This document shows, piece by piece, positions 55,359 through 64,000 of a stretch of DNA of 64,000 bases (positions are counted from its first letter, which is position 1; every line of letters begins with the position of its first letter). The notes beneath the pieces were generated by a model. The model was not told where the DNA came from and did not search any database. It saw nothing but the letters and a program-made list of their open reading frames with translations. Position numbers and translations under genes: made by a program. This DNA is from Acinetobacter genomosp. 15BJ (lineage in GTDB: Bacteria; Pseudomonadota; Gammaproteobacteria; Pseudomonadales; Moraxellaceae), in contig NZ_KE007346.1 of NCBI RefSeq assembly GCF_000400715.1, forward strand, positions 124,001 to 188,000, in the 5' to 3' direction.

Positions 55359-57194
55359 ATGTCAGATATTAAAACTCTCCGTAACATTGCCATTATTGCG
55401 CACGTCGATCATGGTAAGACGACTCTAGTCGACAAACTTTTACAACAATCAGGTGCTCTTGGTGATCGCGCAGGCGAGATTGAACGTGTTATGGATTCTA
55501 ACGCGCTTGAGTCTGAACGTGGTATTACCATTCTTGCAAAAAACACTGCAATCAAATGGTTAGACGCACGTACAAACACCGAATACCGCATTAACATTGT
55601 GGACACCCCGGGACACGCCGACTTCGGTGGTGAAGTGGAACGTGTAATGTCGATGGTTGACTGCGTATTGCTTCTTGTAGACTCTCAAGAAGGTCCAATG
55701 CCGCAAACTCGTTTCGTAACGCAAAAAGCGTTCGCGCGTGGTTTGAAGCCAATCGTGATTATCAACAAAGTCGACAAGCCAAGCGCGCGTCCAGACTGGG
55801 TAATCGATCAAGTATTTGATTTGTTTGATAACCTTGGTGGTACTGACGAACAGTTAGACTTCCCAATCGTTTATGCTTCAGGCTTACGTGGTGTTGCTGG
55901 TCCTTCACCAGAAGAATTAGCGGAAGACATGACGCCGTTGTTCCAAACCATCGTAGATATCGTTGAACCACCAGCAGTTGATGTTGATGGTCCATTCCAA
56001 ATGCAGATTTCATCACTTGACTATAACAGTTTCGTAGGTGTAATCGGTGTTGGTCGTATCCAACGCGGTTCAGTAAAATTGAACACTCAAGTGACTGTAA
56101 TTGATAAAGAAGGTAAGACTCGTAACGGTCGTATCTTAAAAATCATGGGTTACCACGGTTTAGAGCGTGTTGATGTAGAATCTGCATCAGCAGGTGACAT
56201 TATCTGTATTACAGGTATTGATGCATTAAACATTTCTGACACGATTTGTGATCCGAAAAATGTAGAAGCTTTACCGCCATTGTCTGTAGATGAACCTACA
56301 GTTTCGATGACATTCCAAGTGAATAACTCACCGTTCGCTGGTAAAGAAGGTAAATTTGTTACTTCACGTAACATCCGTGAACGTCTTGATCGCGAATTGA
56401 TTCACAACGTGGCATTACGTGTTGAAGATACTGACAGCCCAGACCGTTTCAAGGTTTCTGGTCGTGGTGAACTTCACCTTTCAGTATTAATTGAAAACAT
56501 GCGTCGTGAAGGCTTTGAAATGGGCGTATCACGTCCACAAGTAATCATGAAAGAAATCGATGGCGAAAAACAAGAGCCATTTGAAAATGTAACTTTTGAC
56601 GTTGAAGAACAACACCAAGGTTCTGTAATGGAACAAATGGGCTTCCGTAAAGGCGAAATGACCAATATGGAAGTTGACGGTAAAGGCCGTATCCGTATTG
56701 AAGCAACTGTACCTTCACGTGGTTTGATTGGTTTCCGTTCTGAATTCTTGACCATGACTTCTGGTACAGGAATCATGACTTCTAGCTTCTCGCATTACGG
56801 TCCAGCAAAAGCAGGTACTGTTGCGAAGCGTCAAAATGGTGTATTGATCTCTATGGTTCAAGGTACTTGCTTGGGCTATGCACTCTTCACACTTCAAGAC
56901 CGTGGTCGTTTATTCGCTAAACCACAGTTAGAAGTATATGAAGGTATGATCATCGGTATTAACTCTCGTTCTGATGATATGGTTGTTAACCCAACTAAAG
57001 CGAAGCAGTTAACTAACGTTCGTGCATCAGGTACTGATGAAGCTTTGACTTTGACACCTGCAATGGAATACACGCTTGAACAAGCGCTTGAATTCATTGA
57101 AGATGATGAATTAGTTGAAGTAACTCCAAAATCGATTCGTATTCGTAAGCGTTACTTAACTGAAAACGAACGTAAGCGTAACCGCGATAAATAA
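55359..57194 (+). CDS. typA: Ribosome-associated GTPase TypA/BipA
   Basis: This 611-aa translational GTPase starts at 55359 (MSDIKTLRNIAIIAHVDHGK); the ORF extends upstream to 55170 but the extra 63 residues have no family match. G1 is AHVDHGKTT, G2 ERGITI, G3 DTPGHADFG and G4 NKVDKP. The C-terminal BipA-specific domain shows GRLFAKPQLEVYEGMIIGI and TPKSIRIRKRYLTENERKR. It works in 50S assembly at low temperature and stress. Confidence 0.97.
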   Translation: MSDIKTLRNIAIIAHVDHGKTTLVDKLLQQSGALGDRAGEIERVMDSNALESERGITILAKNTAIKWLDARTNTEYRINIVDTPGHADFGGEVERVMSMVDCVLLLVDSQEGPMPQTRFVTQKAFARGLKPIVIINKVDKPSARPDWVIDQVFDLFDNLGGTDEQLDFPIVYASGLRGVAGPSPEELAEDMTPLFQTIVDIVEPPAVDVDGPFQMQISSLDYNSFVGVIGVGRIQRGSVKLNTQVTVIDKEGKTRNGRILKIMGYHGLERVDVESASAGDIICITGIDALNISDTICDPKNVEALPPLSVDEPTVSMTFQVNNSPFAGKEGKFVTSRNIRERLDRELIHNVALRVEDTDSPDRFKVSGRGELHLSVLIENMRREGFEMGVSRPQVIMKEIDGEKQEPFENVTFDVEEQHQGSVMEQMGFRKGEMTNMEVDGKGRIRIEATVPSRGLIGFRSEFLTMTSGTGIMTSSFSHYGPAKAGTVAKRQNGVLISMVQGTCLGYALFTLQDRGRLFAKPQLEVYEGMIIGINSRSDDMVVNPTKAKQLTNVRASGTDEALTLTPAMEYTLEQALEFIEDDELVEVTPKSIRIRKRYLTENERKRNRDK

Positions 57195-57214
57195 TTTTTC
57201 TTCACTGAAAAATG

Positions 57215-57246
57215 AAAAAACCGCTAAATTTATTTAGCGGTTTTTT
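57215..57246 (+). terminator. Intrinsic terminator after typA
   Basis: The stem AAAAAACCGCTAAA/TTTAGCGGTTTTTT has a short loop and a T-run. Confidence 0.93.
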
Positions 57247-57439
57247 ATTGCATAAATCAGAGGGGAGGGACATGCTTAAACACATATTTTTATTAAAATA
57301 AAAAGTGTTGTTAAAGTGTGAAATAACTTTCTTTTTTTGATAAAAATATTAAATTAACAACATTATGTGAATAACTGCGGCTGTGTAATAAACAATGCAA
57401 AAACAGACCGCGATCAAGTTCAACTCTGGAGAGTTATAG

Positions 57440-57871
57440 ATGAGTATTATTAAAGAATTTAAAGAATTTGCCATCAAAGGCAACATGATGGATTTAGCGA
57501 TTGGTGTCATCATTGGTGGCGCTTTCGGTAAAATCATTGATTCATTAGTGAAAGATATCGTCATGCCAGTGATTTCATGGATCTTGGGTGGTGATGTTGA
57601 TTATAGTAATTGGTTCCTTGTATTGGGAGACAATCCGAACAATGTGACGACTTTGAAAGCAGCACAGGATGCGGGACTTAATATCTTTGCCTATGGTAAC
57701 TTCTTAACCATCCTGATTAACTTCTTATTATTAGCATGGGTTGTATTCTTGTTGGTGAAAGTCATGAACCGTATTCGTAAACAAGAGGCTGCTGCTCCTG
57801 AGCCAGAAGCAACACCAGAAGATGTTCAATTGTTACGTGAAATTCGTGATGAGTTGAAAAAACAAGGTTAA
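57440..57871 (+). CDS. mscL: Large-conductance mechanosensitive channel
   Basis: This 143-aa protein has the MscL signature [38 protein letters not shown] at its N-terminus (first helix, about 8-45). The second helix is [16 protein letters not shown], and a charged C-terminal bundle ends [13 protein letters not shown]. It opens under membrane tension on osmotic downshock. It is monocistronic with its own terminator. Confidence 0.96.
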   Translation: MSIIKEFKEFAIKGNMMDLAIGVIIGGAFGKIIDSLVKDIVMPVISWILGGDVDYSNWFLVLGDNPNNVTTLKAAQDAGLNIFAYGNFLTILINFLLLAWVVFLLVKVMNRIRKQEAAAPEPEATPEDVQLLREIRDELKKQG

Positions 57872-57883
57872 TTTATCTTGAAT

Positions 57884-57912
57884 AAAAAGCGGCATTTTAT
57901 ATGCCGTTTTTT
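57884..57912 (+). terminator. Intrinsic terminator after mscL
   Basis: The stem CGGCAT/ATGCCG has a TTTAT loop, an upstream A-run and downstream TTTTTT. Confidence 0.9.
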
Positions 57913-58027
57913 ATTGTCTAGTGGAATAGGATATTGCTGAATAATGATGTGAAAATAATTGTTATTACATAGAAAAGTTGCTGCTTTCATTTTAAGATGC
58001 TTTGCATATCGCGAGGGAATCAACAAT

Positions 58028-58354
58028 ATGAACCGATTATTTGTATATGGCACTTTATGCCCAAATCGAGAAAATGCACATATCCTAGAGGGAATTGGTG
58101 GAGGTTGGCAGCAGGCTTCGGTGCATGGAAGCATTCATATTCTCGATTGGGGGCCAGATCAAGGTTTGCCTGCGATTGTTTTGAATGACCAAGACCCGTT
58201 AGTTGAGGGGTATGTGTTTAGTACAGATAAATTAGAACAAAACTGGCAAATGTTAGATGACTTTGAAGGGATGCAATATCAAAGAACCGTTGTAGAAGTC
58301 AAATTGTCTTCAGGCGAAACAACCCAAGCATGGACGTATGTGATGAAAGAATAG
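58028..58354 (+). CDS. Gamma-glutamylcyclotransferase-like (AIG2/YtfP) protein
   Basis: This 108-aa protein starts at 58028 (MNRLFVYGTLCPNRENAH) behind GAGGGA; the ORF to 57959 has a non-matching 23-residue extension. The loop FVYGTLCPN and the acidic EGMQYQR with catalytic-like Glu are typical of the GGCT/AIG2 superfamily. It may act in gamma-glutamyl amine or peptide breakdown. The specific substrate is unknown. Confidence 0.87.
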   Translation: MNRLFVYGTLCPNRENAHILEGIGGGWQQASVHGSIHILDWGPDQGLPAIVLNDQDPLVEGYVFSTDKLEQNWQMLDDFEGMQYQRTVVEVKLSSGETTQAWTYVMKE

Positions 58355-58384
58355 CTCTAAGTTTTTGATCGGGATATTCATAAG

Positions 58385-58861
58385 TTATTTAATGTCATAC
58401 CATTTATATTCATATTCTTCACCAATATAATCTTCTTTATCGTTCCATATTAGGTAACTATCCTTTAATTCGGAAAGCTTCCTAAAAAGGTTTCCTAAAC
58501 GATTGATATCACTTGGTAGAGTGTGAATGTAAAACTCTGAGTTAGATGTATGAGGTGAAAGTAAGTTGTTACAAAATTTTATATGTATAGCCGATTGGCC
58601 AAAAGGGCTTGTTAAAAAAGCACGTAACAGAAAATAGTATGCAAAGTTATCTTCTTTCTTTTCAGAACCAATTTCATATAAGAAGAGATCGTTGGAATGG
58701 CGTGGAAAATTTTCTAGTCCTGACGCAATAGTAAGAAGATCATTCGAGTTATGGTATAACTCGAATTTTAAGCTTTGAATGTTGTTTGAAATGTCCCAAT
58801 GAAGTTCCAAATGATAAGGTTCTTCATAGGGAATTCTTTTAATTTTGATATGATATGTCAT
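58385..58861 (-). CDS. Hypothetical protein
   Basis: This 158-aa protein starts at 58861 (MTYHIKIKRIPYEEPYHLEL) with GGAGGAG upstream. There is no signal peptide or membrane helix. It is AT-rich compared with its neighbours. YHLELHWDIS, LLRAFLTSPFGQSAIHIKFC and YEYKWYDIK do not match a family I recognise. Its size and acidic C-terminus resemble immunity-like orphan proteins, but that is only an impression. Confidence 0.65.
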   Translation of the reverse strand: MTYHIKIKRIPYEEPYHLELHWDISNNIQSLKFELYHNSNDLLTIASGLENFPRHSNDLFLYEIGSEKKEDNFAYYFLLRAFLTSPFGQSAIHIKFCNNLLSPHTSNSEFYIHTLPSDINRLGNLFRKLSELKDSYLIWNDKEDYIGEEYEYKWYDIK

Positions 58862-58895
58862 CAAGCTCCTCCATGAGATTAAAACTGAAAAGAAT

Positions 58896-59186
58896 TTATC
58901 TCAAACCATCCATACGGAATTTTACTTCGACCAGATGGAAGCCAAACTGACTTTTAATCGGACCATGTAAAATACGCTCTGCTGCGCTAAAGACCAGTTT
59001 ATCGATCACAGGGACCAGCTGACCTTTTTTCACTTCACCGAGTTCACCACCACGTTTTGCTGAATTACAGGTTGAATATTGTTTGGCGACCTTACTGAAA
59101 TCCGCACCCGACTGAATGCGTTTTTTCAGCTGCTCGGCCAAGTCTTTGTCTTTCACTAGAATATGTCGAACAATCGCAGTTTGCAT
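58896..59186 (-). CDS. Parvulin-type peptidylprolyl isomerase (PpiC-like)
   Basis: This 96-aa protein starts at 59186 (MQTAIVRHILVKDKDLAEQL). The parvulin core is visible: RHILVK, GADFSKVAKQYSTCNSAKRGGELGEVKKGQLVP, and SQFGFHLVEV. This single-domain cytosolic type catalyses cis-trans proline isomerisation. It lies just downstream of mutM on the same strand and may be in its operon. Confidence 0.92.
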   Translation of the reverse strand: MQTAIVRHILVKDKDLAEQLKKRIQSGADFSKVAKQYSTCNSAKRGGELGEVKKGQLVPVIDKLVFSAAERILHGPIKSQFGFHLVEVKFRMDGLR

Positions 59187-59216
59187 GATGTGTTCCCCTT
59201 CGTACATCTCATAAGC

Positions 59217-60038
59217 TTACGCTTTTTTTAACTTCAGTGGCTGGCATTGTGGACAGAATACACTGGCACGCTGACCTAATTTCATGTTTTCCAATGTAGT
59301 TTCACAATTCACACACATTTCACCTGCACGACCATAGGCCAAAAGCGTTTGCTGAAAATAACCATTTTCACCCATGGCATTGCTATAGTCTCGTAAAGTT
59401 GACCCACCTAAATCAATTGCTTGTTTTAAGATGCGTTTAACCTCAATGACCAACTTTTCCACTTGTGTTTTGCTCAGCGTCGAAGCAGGTTGTGCTGGAT
59501 GAACCCCGATGTTGAATAAACTTTCAGTCGCATAAATATTGCCGACACCAACCACCACATGATTATCCATTAAAGCAATTTTAATGCCGACATTCTTTTT
59601 ACTCAGTTTTTCACAGAGATAAGCTGCATTAAAATCTTCGCTTAATGGTTCGGGGCCAAGTGTGTCGATCAGTTTGCTTTGATTCTGTTGGTCTAACCAC
59701 AAAATACAGCCAAAGCGACGTGGGTCGTGGTAGCGTAATTGCAGATCTTCAAAATCAATCACCAGATGATCATGCTTTCTGAGTGCTTCATTGGGTTCAC
59801 ATAAACGAAAGCTGCCAGACATGCCCAGATGCCAGAGCATATGGTCTTGTTCAAATTCAGCTAAAATGTATTTAGAGCGACGTTTAAGTTGAGTTAAACG
59901 TTGTCCAACCAGTTTTTCGAGATCGTTCGGAATCGGCCAACGTAAACTTGCATTCAAGACTTTGACTGCTTGAACACGTTGTTGCAACAGCGGCAGCAGG
60001 CTGGTTTTGGTGGTTTCAACTTCAGGAAGTTCGGGCAT
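59217..60038 (-). CDS. mutM: Formamidopyrimidine-DNA glycosylase
   Basis: This 273-aa repair enzyme starts at 60038 with MPELPEVETTK, where the Pro after the removed Met is the catalytic nucleophile. The longer ORF to 60065 places nine residues before it and is rejected. HLGMSGSF and the C-terminal zinc finger CVNCETTLENMKLG with CPQCQ are present. It excises 8-oxoguanine and formamidopyrimidines. The parvulin gene follows on the same strand. Confidence 0.96.
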   Translation of the reverse strand: MPELPEVETTKTSLLPLLQQRVQAVKVLNASLRWPIPNDLEKLVGQRLTQLKRRSKYILAEFEQDHMLWHLGMSGSFRLCEPNEALRKHDHLVIDFEDLQLRYHDPRRFGCILWLDQQNQSKLIDTLGPEPLSEDFNAAYLCEKLSKKNVGIKIALMDNHVVVGVGNIYATESLFNIGVHPAQPASTLSKTQVEKLVIEVKRILKQAIDLGGSTLRDYSNAMGENGYFQQTLLAYGRAGEMCVNCETTLENMKLGQRASVFCPQCQPLKLKKA

Positions 60039-60249
60039 AGAAAGCTCAAGTTGTTTCAACAACAATACAATGAGGGCAAATGTTTCACTTACAATTATGA
60101 CGGTATTTAATTTTATTTACCAATGCCGATCAGTAACCAGATTATTGATGGTTTCGGCTAAAGTTAATGATGTAAGACAAATATAAAATAATCAGATGCT
60201 TACTTTTAAAAATCATCCTTTCGAAATTTTTGAGAAATAAGGAATCTTC

Positions 60250-62379
60250 ATGCCTTCACTGAAAATTAACCTTTTATACGGTTGCGTCGCAATGTGTATG
60301 GGGGCGGGTAGTAGTGCTGTCTGGGCAGTTGAATCAGATGCAGATCAAGCAGTGCAGCTTCCAACGATCAAAGTTGAAGCGACACGAACCAATACCACTT
60401 ATATGCAAACCCCTGCATCGATCTTTAGAGTAGATATGCCTCAAAATGATCAATCTGCGCAGGTGAACTTAACCGAAGTGGTGAAAGGGATTCCAAGTGT
60501 TCAATTACGCAATCGCGAGAATTATGCGCAGGACTTGCAGCTTTCGATGCGTGGTTTTGGTGCGCGTTCTACCTTTGGTGTGCGTGGGATCCGCTTATAT
60601 ACCGATGGTATTCCAGCAACAATGCCAGATGGGCAGGGCCAAACCTCAAATATTGATTTAAGTAGCCTCAGTCATCTTGAAGTATTAACCGGTCCATTTT
60701 CATCACTGTATGGCAACTCATCAGGTGGAGCAATTTTGGCGACAACTAGAGAGGGACAGGGTAAAGATTCGATTGAGATGAGTTATGCGGGTGGCAGCCA
60801 TAACAAGAATCGTGCAGGTTTGGTACTACAGGGCGGTGCAAAACATCAAAATGAACCGAGCTATATCATCAGTTCCTCGTATTTTGATACCGATGGCTAT
60901 CGTGAGCATAGCAGTGCAGAAAAAGTCTTAAATAATGCGAAACTGACGTGGAACTTGGATGATGGCAGTAAAATTAATTGGATCACCAACTATGTCAAGA
61001 TTCATGCCGATGATCCCCAAGGCTTAAATAGAACTCAATGGCAGCAAAACCCGCGTCAGGTGAATGATGCGAATAATGTATATAACGTTCGTAAAGATAT
61101 TGAACAAACACAAACGGGTGTGACTTGGTCTAAACCAATTAATGATCAGCATGAGCTGTATGCCATGGCTTATTTGGGCAATCGTCAGGTGACTCAATAT
61201 CAATCAATTCCCCAATCCGCGCAAAGAAATCCTAATCATGCAGGTGGTGTGATTGATTTTGAACGTAATTATTACGGTGCTGATTTTCGCTGGACAGGCA
61301 AAGAACTGTTGCCGAATACCACTTTTAGTGCAGGGCTTGCTGTTGATAGCATGGATGAAGACCGTAAAGGTTATGAAAACTTTAATCTTATTAATGGCTC
61401 GCCGTCTTATGGGGTAAAAGGCTCATTGCGTCGTAATGAAGATAATACTTTGTGGAATGTTGATCCCTATTTGCAAGCCTCTTGGCAGTTTTTACCGACT
61501 TGGCGCTTAGATGCGGGTGTACGCTATAGTAATGTACATTACAAATCCAAGGATCACTATTTAAGTAACGGTAATGATAGTGATAAAACGGATTATAACA
61601 AGGTGTTGCCATCAGCTGCTTTAAGTTGGCAAATTGCACCTGAGTTATTGGCCTATGCTAGCTATGCCAAAGGCTTTGAAACACCGACTTTCACAGAAAT
61701 GGCTTATCAAGCTGATCCTAAAAAGTCTGGGTTTAACTTTGATCTAAAACCATCGACCAGCGATAACTATGAACTCGGCGTAAAATCACAAAACCAGCTC
61801 GGCGATTTTACTTTGGCTATTTTCCAGAGCAAAACCAAAGATGATATTGTTTCAGCAGGTACTTCTGATGGTCGTTCAACTTTTAGAAATGCTGATAAAA
61901 CAACACGTCAAGGTGCTGAATTCGCATGGAATAAAAAGCTCTGGAAAGACTTAGAAATGAATGCCAGTTATGGTTATTTGGATGCCAAATTTGATGCTGC
62001 TATTCCAGCGATCGGTGCTGTAAAGGCTGTTGAAAAGGGCAATGCAATCCCTGGTGTGGCTAAAAACCAAGCCTTTGTGGGATTGGCGTGGAAACCAGAG
62101 CAAGGTTTCTATGCAGGTATTGATGCTCAGTATCTAGACAAGGTCTATGTTGATGACATCAATAGTGATGCAGCACCAAGTTATACCGTTGCATCAGTCT
62201 ACACGGGATATGCATGGAAATACGTAGATTGGGGTATTAATGGCTTTGCACGTGTCGATAACCTGTTTGATAAAAACTATGCGGGTTCTGTGATTGTGAA
62301 TGATAGCAATAGCCGTTTCTTCGAACCTGCGGATGGGCGGAACTGGAGTGCGGGGATTAAAGTCAGCAAACAATTCTAA
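60250..62379 (+). CDS. TonB-dependent outer-membrane receptor (FecA-like)
   Basis: This 709-aa protein has a signal peptide cleaved after AVWA (about residue 26) and a TonB box around LPTIKVEATR. The plug domain follows (KGIPSVQLRNRENYAQDLQL, MRGFGARSTFGVRGIRLYTDG) and then a barrel ending in F (SAGIKVSKQF). The plug looks like those of ferric-citrate-type or other siderophore receptors. No partner ABC genes or FecIR regulators are adjacent, and I could not recognise a Fur box. The substrate is unknown. Confidence 0.88.
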   Translation: MPSLKINLLYGCVAMCMGAGSSAVWAVESDADQAVQLPTIKVEATRTNTTYMQTPASIFRVDMPQNDQSAQVNLTEVVKGIPSVQLRNRENYAQDLQLSMRGFGARSTFGVRGIRLYTDGIPATMPDGQGQTSNIDLSSLSHLEVLTGPFSSLYGNSSGGAILATTREGQGKDSIEMSYAGGSHNKNRAGLVLQGGAKHQNEPSYIISSSYFDTDGYREHSSAEKVLNNAKLTWNLDDGSKINWITNYVKIHADDPQGLNRTQWQQNPRQVNDANNVYNVRKDIEQTQTGVTWSKPINDQHELYAMAYLGNRQVTQYQSIPQSAQRNPNHAGGVIDFERNYYGADFRWTGKELLPNTTFSAGLAVDSMDEDRKGYENFNLINGSPSYGVKGSLRRNEDNTLWNVDPYLQASWQFLPTWRLDAGVRYSNVHYKSKDHYLSNGNDSDKTDYNKVLPSAALSWQIAPELLAYASYAKGFETPTFTEMAYQADPKKSGFNFDLKPSTSDNYELGVKSQNQLGDFTLAIFQSKTKDDIVSAGTSDGRSTFRNADKTTRQGAEFAWNKKLWKDLEMNASYGYLDAKFDAAIPAIGAVKAVEKGNAIPGVAKNQAFVGLAWKPEQGFYAGIDAQYLDKVYVDDINSDAAPSYTVASVYTGYAWKYVDWGINGFARVDNLFDKNYAGSVIVNDSNSRFFEPADGRNWSAGIKVSKQF

Positions 62380-62383
62380 GTGA

Positions 62384-62416
62384 AAAGAGCAGCATTTATT
62401 ATGCTGCTCTTTGTTT
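62384..62416. terminator. Terminator between convergent genes
   Basis: The stem AAAGAGCAGCAT/ATGCTGCTCTTT has a TTATT loop and is followed by GTTTTC. Confidence 0.88.
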
Positions 62417-62417
62417 T

Positions 62418-63218
62418 CTACTTTTTAGTTGCTGCTTTTTTTGCTGCCATTGCTTCTTCAACCTTGGCTAAAGATTCTTTCGCATTGGGGTAGTTTGCTT
62501 CAGCTAAACGAGAAAAAATATTTTTTGCCTGCTCTAAATCTTGATCAATAATATTGCCATTAGCAAGCATGTTTCCCAAAATCATCAGAGATGGCGCATA
62601 ACCTTTCTTGGACAGGTCTTTTAAGCTCTCAACAGCTTGTTGTTGCATGAATGGATTTTTATTCTTTACGCCAATGCCAAGGTCATATACTGCTTTTAAA
62701 TTCTTCGCTGGATAATAGTCCTTTCGAAGTAAAGGGAGTAACCTCTGAATGGCAATTTGGTCATATTCAGGTTTTCCTTGTCTGAATAATAAATCAGCAA
62801 ACTCAACAGTTGCTTCATCTGAGCCTTGAGTCGAGGCCTTATCTAAATACTCTTTATATTTTTGCGGATTTTTAGCAAGGCCAAGTGTACCTTTGTGATA
62901 GGCTTGAGCTAGGCTGAAGCTGGCTGGTCCATAACCTTTATTAGATGCATCTTGATAATATTGAATGGCTTTCTTTTCATCTTTTGCAGTACCTTGGCCC
63001 ATTTGAGTCATATAACCAAGATTATAGACAGCTTGTTGATTACCCGTTGTGGCTAAGCGTTGCATTTCCTGAAAGGCAGCAGGGTAATCCTTTGCATCGT
63101 AGAGTTGAGTCGCTTTAGTAAATGCAGGATCCGGTTTAATCGTTGACGTTTTAGGGTCAGCTGCAAATGTTGTGTAGCTTGCAATCGTCATTAAACTTGC
63201 GATAAGCAATTTTTTCAT
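62418..63218 (-). CDS. Secreted Sel1/TPR-repeat protein
   Basis: This 266-aa protein starts at 63218 (MKKLLIASLMTIASYTTFAA) and has a signal peptide cleaved after TFAA. Several Sel1-like repeats follow: AVYNLGYMTQMGQGTAKDEK, KAIQYYQDASNKGYGPASFS, LAQAYHKGTLGLAKNPQKY and LMILGNMLANGNIIDQDLEQ. Such alpha-helical repeat proteins are scaffolds for protein contacts, often in the periplasm. No partner is evident. The C-terminus is Ala/Lys-rich. Confidence 0.87.
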   Translation of the reverse strand: MKKLLIASLMTIASYTTFAADPKTSTIKPDPAFTKATQLYDAKDYPAAFQEMQRLATTGNQQAVYNLGYMTQMGQGTAKDEKKAIQYYQDASNKGYGPASFSLAQAYHKGTLGLAKNPQKYKEYLDKASTQGSDEATVEFADLLFRQGKPEYDQIAIQRLLPLLRKDYYPAKNLKAVYDLGIGVKNKNPFMQQQAVESLKDLSKKGYAPSLMILGNMLANGNIIDQDLEQAKNIFSRLAEANYPNAKESLAKVEEAMAAKKAATKK

Positions 63219-63414
63219 GTTTATTTTTCCTTTCATGTTGATCTGCTTTCATCCTTTGCATAGCAGAACTCAATATGCTGTTCCCATCATAAAAGTTTGG
63301 TTAAAAATGTAAATAAGGATTTTGTATAAATCTTAGCAAATGGAAGAGACGGAACTGGAACTTTATTTTTATTTAGTTGTTTAAAGTTAATGTCTTACGT
63401 TGAAAAATATGAAA

Positions 63415-63457
63415 GAAGGCTTGAGGTTTTTTGTGGCAAAAAAGTCAACAAGCCTTC
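63415..63457. other. Hairpin downstream of dsbC-like gene
   Basis: GAAGGCTTG (63415-63423) pairs with CAAGCCTTC (63449-63457), and inside it a T6/A6 pair (TTTTTTG and CAAAAAA) extends the stem. It lies in the 250-nt space downstream of the DsbC-like gene and upstream of the Sel1-repeat gene (both minus), and may terminate the former. Confidence 0.6.
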
Positions 63458-63468
63458 ATATTTAATCT

Positions 63469-64000
63469 TTATTTTTGGGGGCTGGCTTCTTGTAAAAGTT
63501 GCTCAATCTGTTCTGCATTTTGAGGGCTACCTGAGAGTCGCATCCCATTTTGCAAAAATAAAGTTGGTGTTCCATCGATTTGTAATTTTTGACCTAGGGC
63601 GAGATTCTTCTGTATTGGAGTCTCACATTGTGCAGCATTTTTAGGTGCCTTACGGTGCAGCATATAATCTTCCCAAGCTTCATACGGATTTTTCGAACAC
63701 CAAATTTTATTCGCAATCGTTTCTGCTTGAGGATGTAGTCTCTTTAACGGGAACAAGAACAGATACACGGTGACATTATCAACTGAAGTCATGTGTTGCT
63801 CGAGCTTTTGGCAATAAGGACAATCAGGGTCGCTAAAGACATAGAGGATACGTTCCCCATTACCTTTTACGTATTTAATTGCCTGATCGAGTGGCAGTTG
63901 TTTGACATCAATTTTACCAAATTCAGCTAAGCGCTCTTCGGTTAGATTCTTCTTATTTTTGACATCGAGGAGGTTACCAAAGAATAGGTATTTGGCTGTT
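63469..64000 (-). CDS. dsbC: Thiol:disulfide interchange protein DsbC-like, 5' part cut by window edge
   Basis: Read on the minus strand from the edge, the frame is open from about 63999 to the stop at 63469, so the short ORF starting at 63792 is only its 3' part. The CPYC redox motif (in DPDCPYCQKLEQH) is near position 63820, followed by the DsbC/thioredoxin-fold segment DGTPTLFLQNGMRLSG with the cis-Pro. It isomerises wrong disulfides in the periplasm with DsbD. The N-terminal dimerisation domain start lies beyond the window. Confidence 0.9.
   Translation of the reverse strand, partial: TAKYLFFGNLLDVKNKKNLTEERLAEFGKIDVKQLPLDQAIKYVKGNGERILYVFSDPDCPYCQKLEQHMTSVDNVTVYLFLFPLKRLHPQAETIANKIWCSKNPYEAWEDYMLHRKAPKNAAQCETPIQKNLALGQKLQIDGTPTLFLQNGMRLSGSPQNAEQIEQLLQEASPQK

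Noticed and set aside
60066-60249. Possible Fur box upstream of the TonB receptor
   Set aside because: AT-rich, but no segment gives a convincing 19-bp inverted repeat of the Fur type.

Overview
The window reads as chromosomal DNA of an Acinetobacter species (Moraxellaceae, Gammaproteobacteria). The evidence is AT-rich coding sequence, OmpA-family porins of the Acinetobacter type, an 801-residue membrane-bound PQQ glucose dehydrogenase beside an OprB-type porin, an LpxO lipid A hydroxylase, trpF-trpB and trpA-accD-folC gene groups, and single-gene lifestyle enzymes typical of the genus. I assign the genus by recognising families, not by a database search. I see no rRNA, tRNA, CRISPR array, transposase or integrase.

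Layout. 1-1.1 kb: 5' part of a BtuB-like vitamin B12 receptor under a cobalamin riboswitch (minus strand). 1.2-3.6 kb: trpF, trpB and a DUF1543 gene. 3.7-11 kb: seven genes lying between trpB and trpA (DUF1543, a lipoprotein 5'-nucleotidase, DUF2804, a small HEAT/LRV-like protein, a metal-dependent hydrolase, an AraC regulator, an NhaC antiporter). 11.2-15.3 kb: trpA-accD-folC-SPOR gene, joined by start/stop overlaps. 15.3-18.9 kb: DUF6929-like protein, a lipoprotein phosphatase with an MBL-fold hydrolase, and a 1-Cys peroxiredoxin with a repeat-rich 3' region. 19.2-23.5 kb: secA, a small periplasmic protein, lpxO. 23.6-29.1 kb: MFS carrier, hemolysin III homologue, methyltransferase, GNAT, and a patatin-like lipase flanked by two paralogous one-helix proteins. 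29.2-32.6 kb: a fatty acid beta-oxidation pair (fadB-type, fadA-type). 32.8-37.9 kb: a lipoprotein deiminase, P-loop kinase, Nudix, GNAT, AraC regulator and CoA transferase. 38-41.9 kb: carbohydrate porin and glucose dehydrogenase. 42-46.6 kb: sulfite reductase with its DUF934 partner, VOC protein, thiolase, FimT-like pseudopilin. 46.9-49.6 kb: two tandem ompA paralogues. 49.6-53.8 kb: rtcB with a small basic protein, an amino-acid permease and rsmC. 53.8-64 kb: purine permease, typA, mscL, a gamma-glutamylcyclotransferase-like protein, a parvulin, mutM, a TonB receptor, a Sel1-repeat protein and the 3' part of dsbC.

The most interesting signal is the untranslated region in front of rtcB (about 51,016-51,253, minus strand). 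It has a good sigma70-type promoter with a 13-bp inverted repeat laid over its -10 region, a nine-codon ORF behind a perfect AGGAGG, a stable hairpin, and an intrinsic terminator before rtcB whose arms can pair in alternative ways. This looks like an undescribed attenuation system for an RNA-repair ligase. Other signals worth following are the shared ompA promoters, which carry an inverted repeat kept symmetrical by paired base changes; a 247-bp identical block showing sequence exchange between the two ompA genes; an 82-bp element duplicated at 134-bp spacing behind the peroxiredoxin gene; and an 82-nt hairpin element near 27.9 kb.
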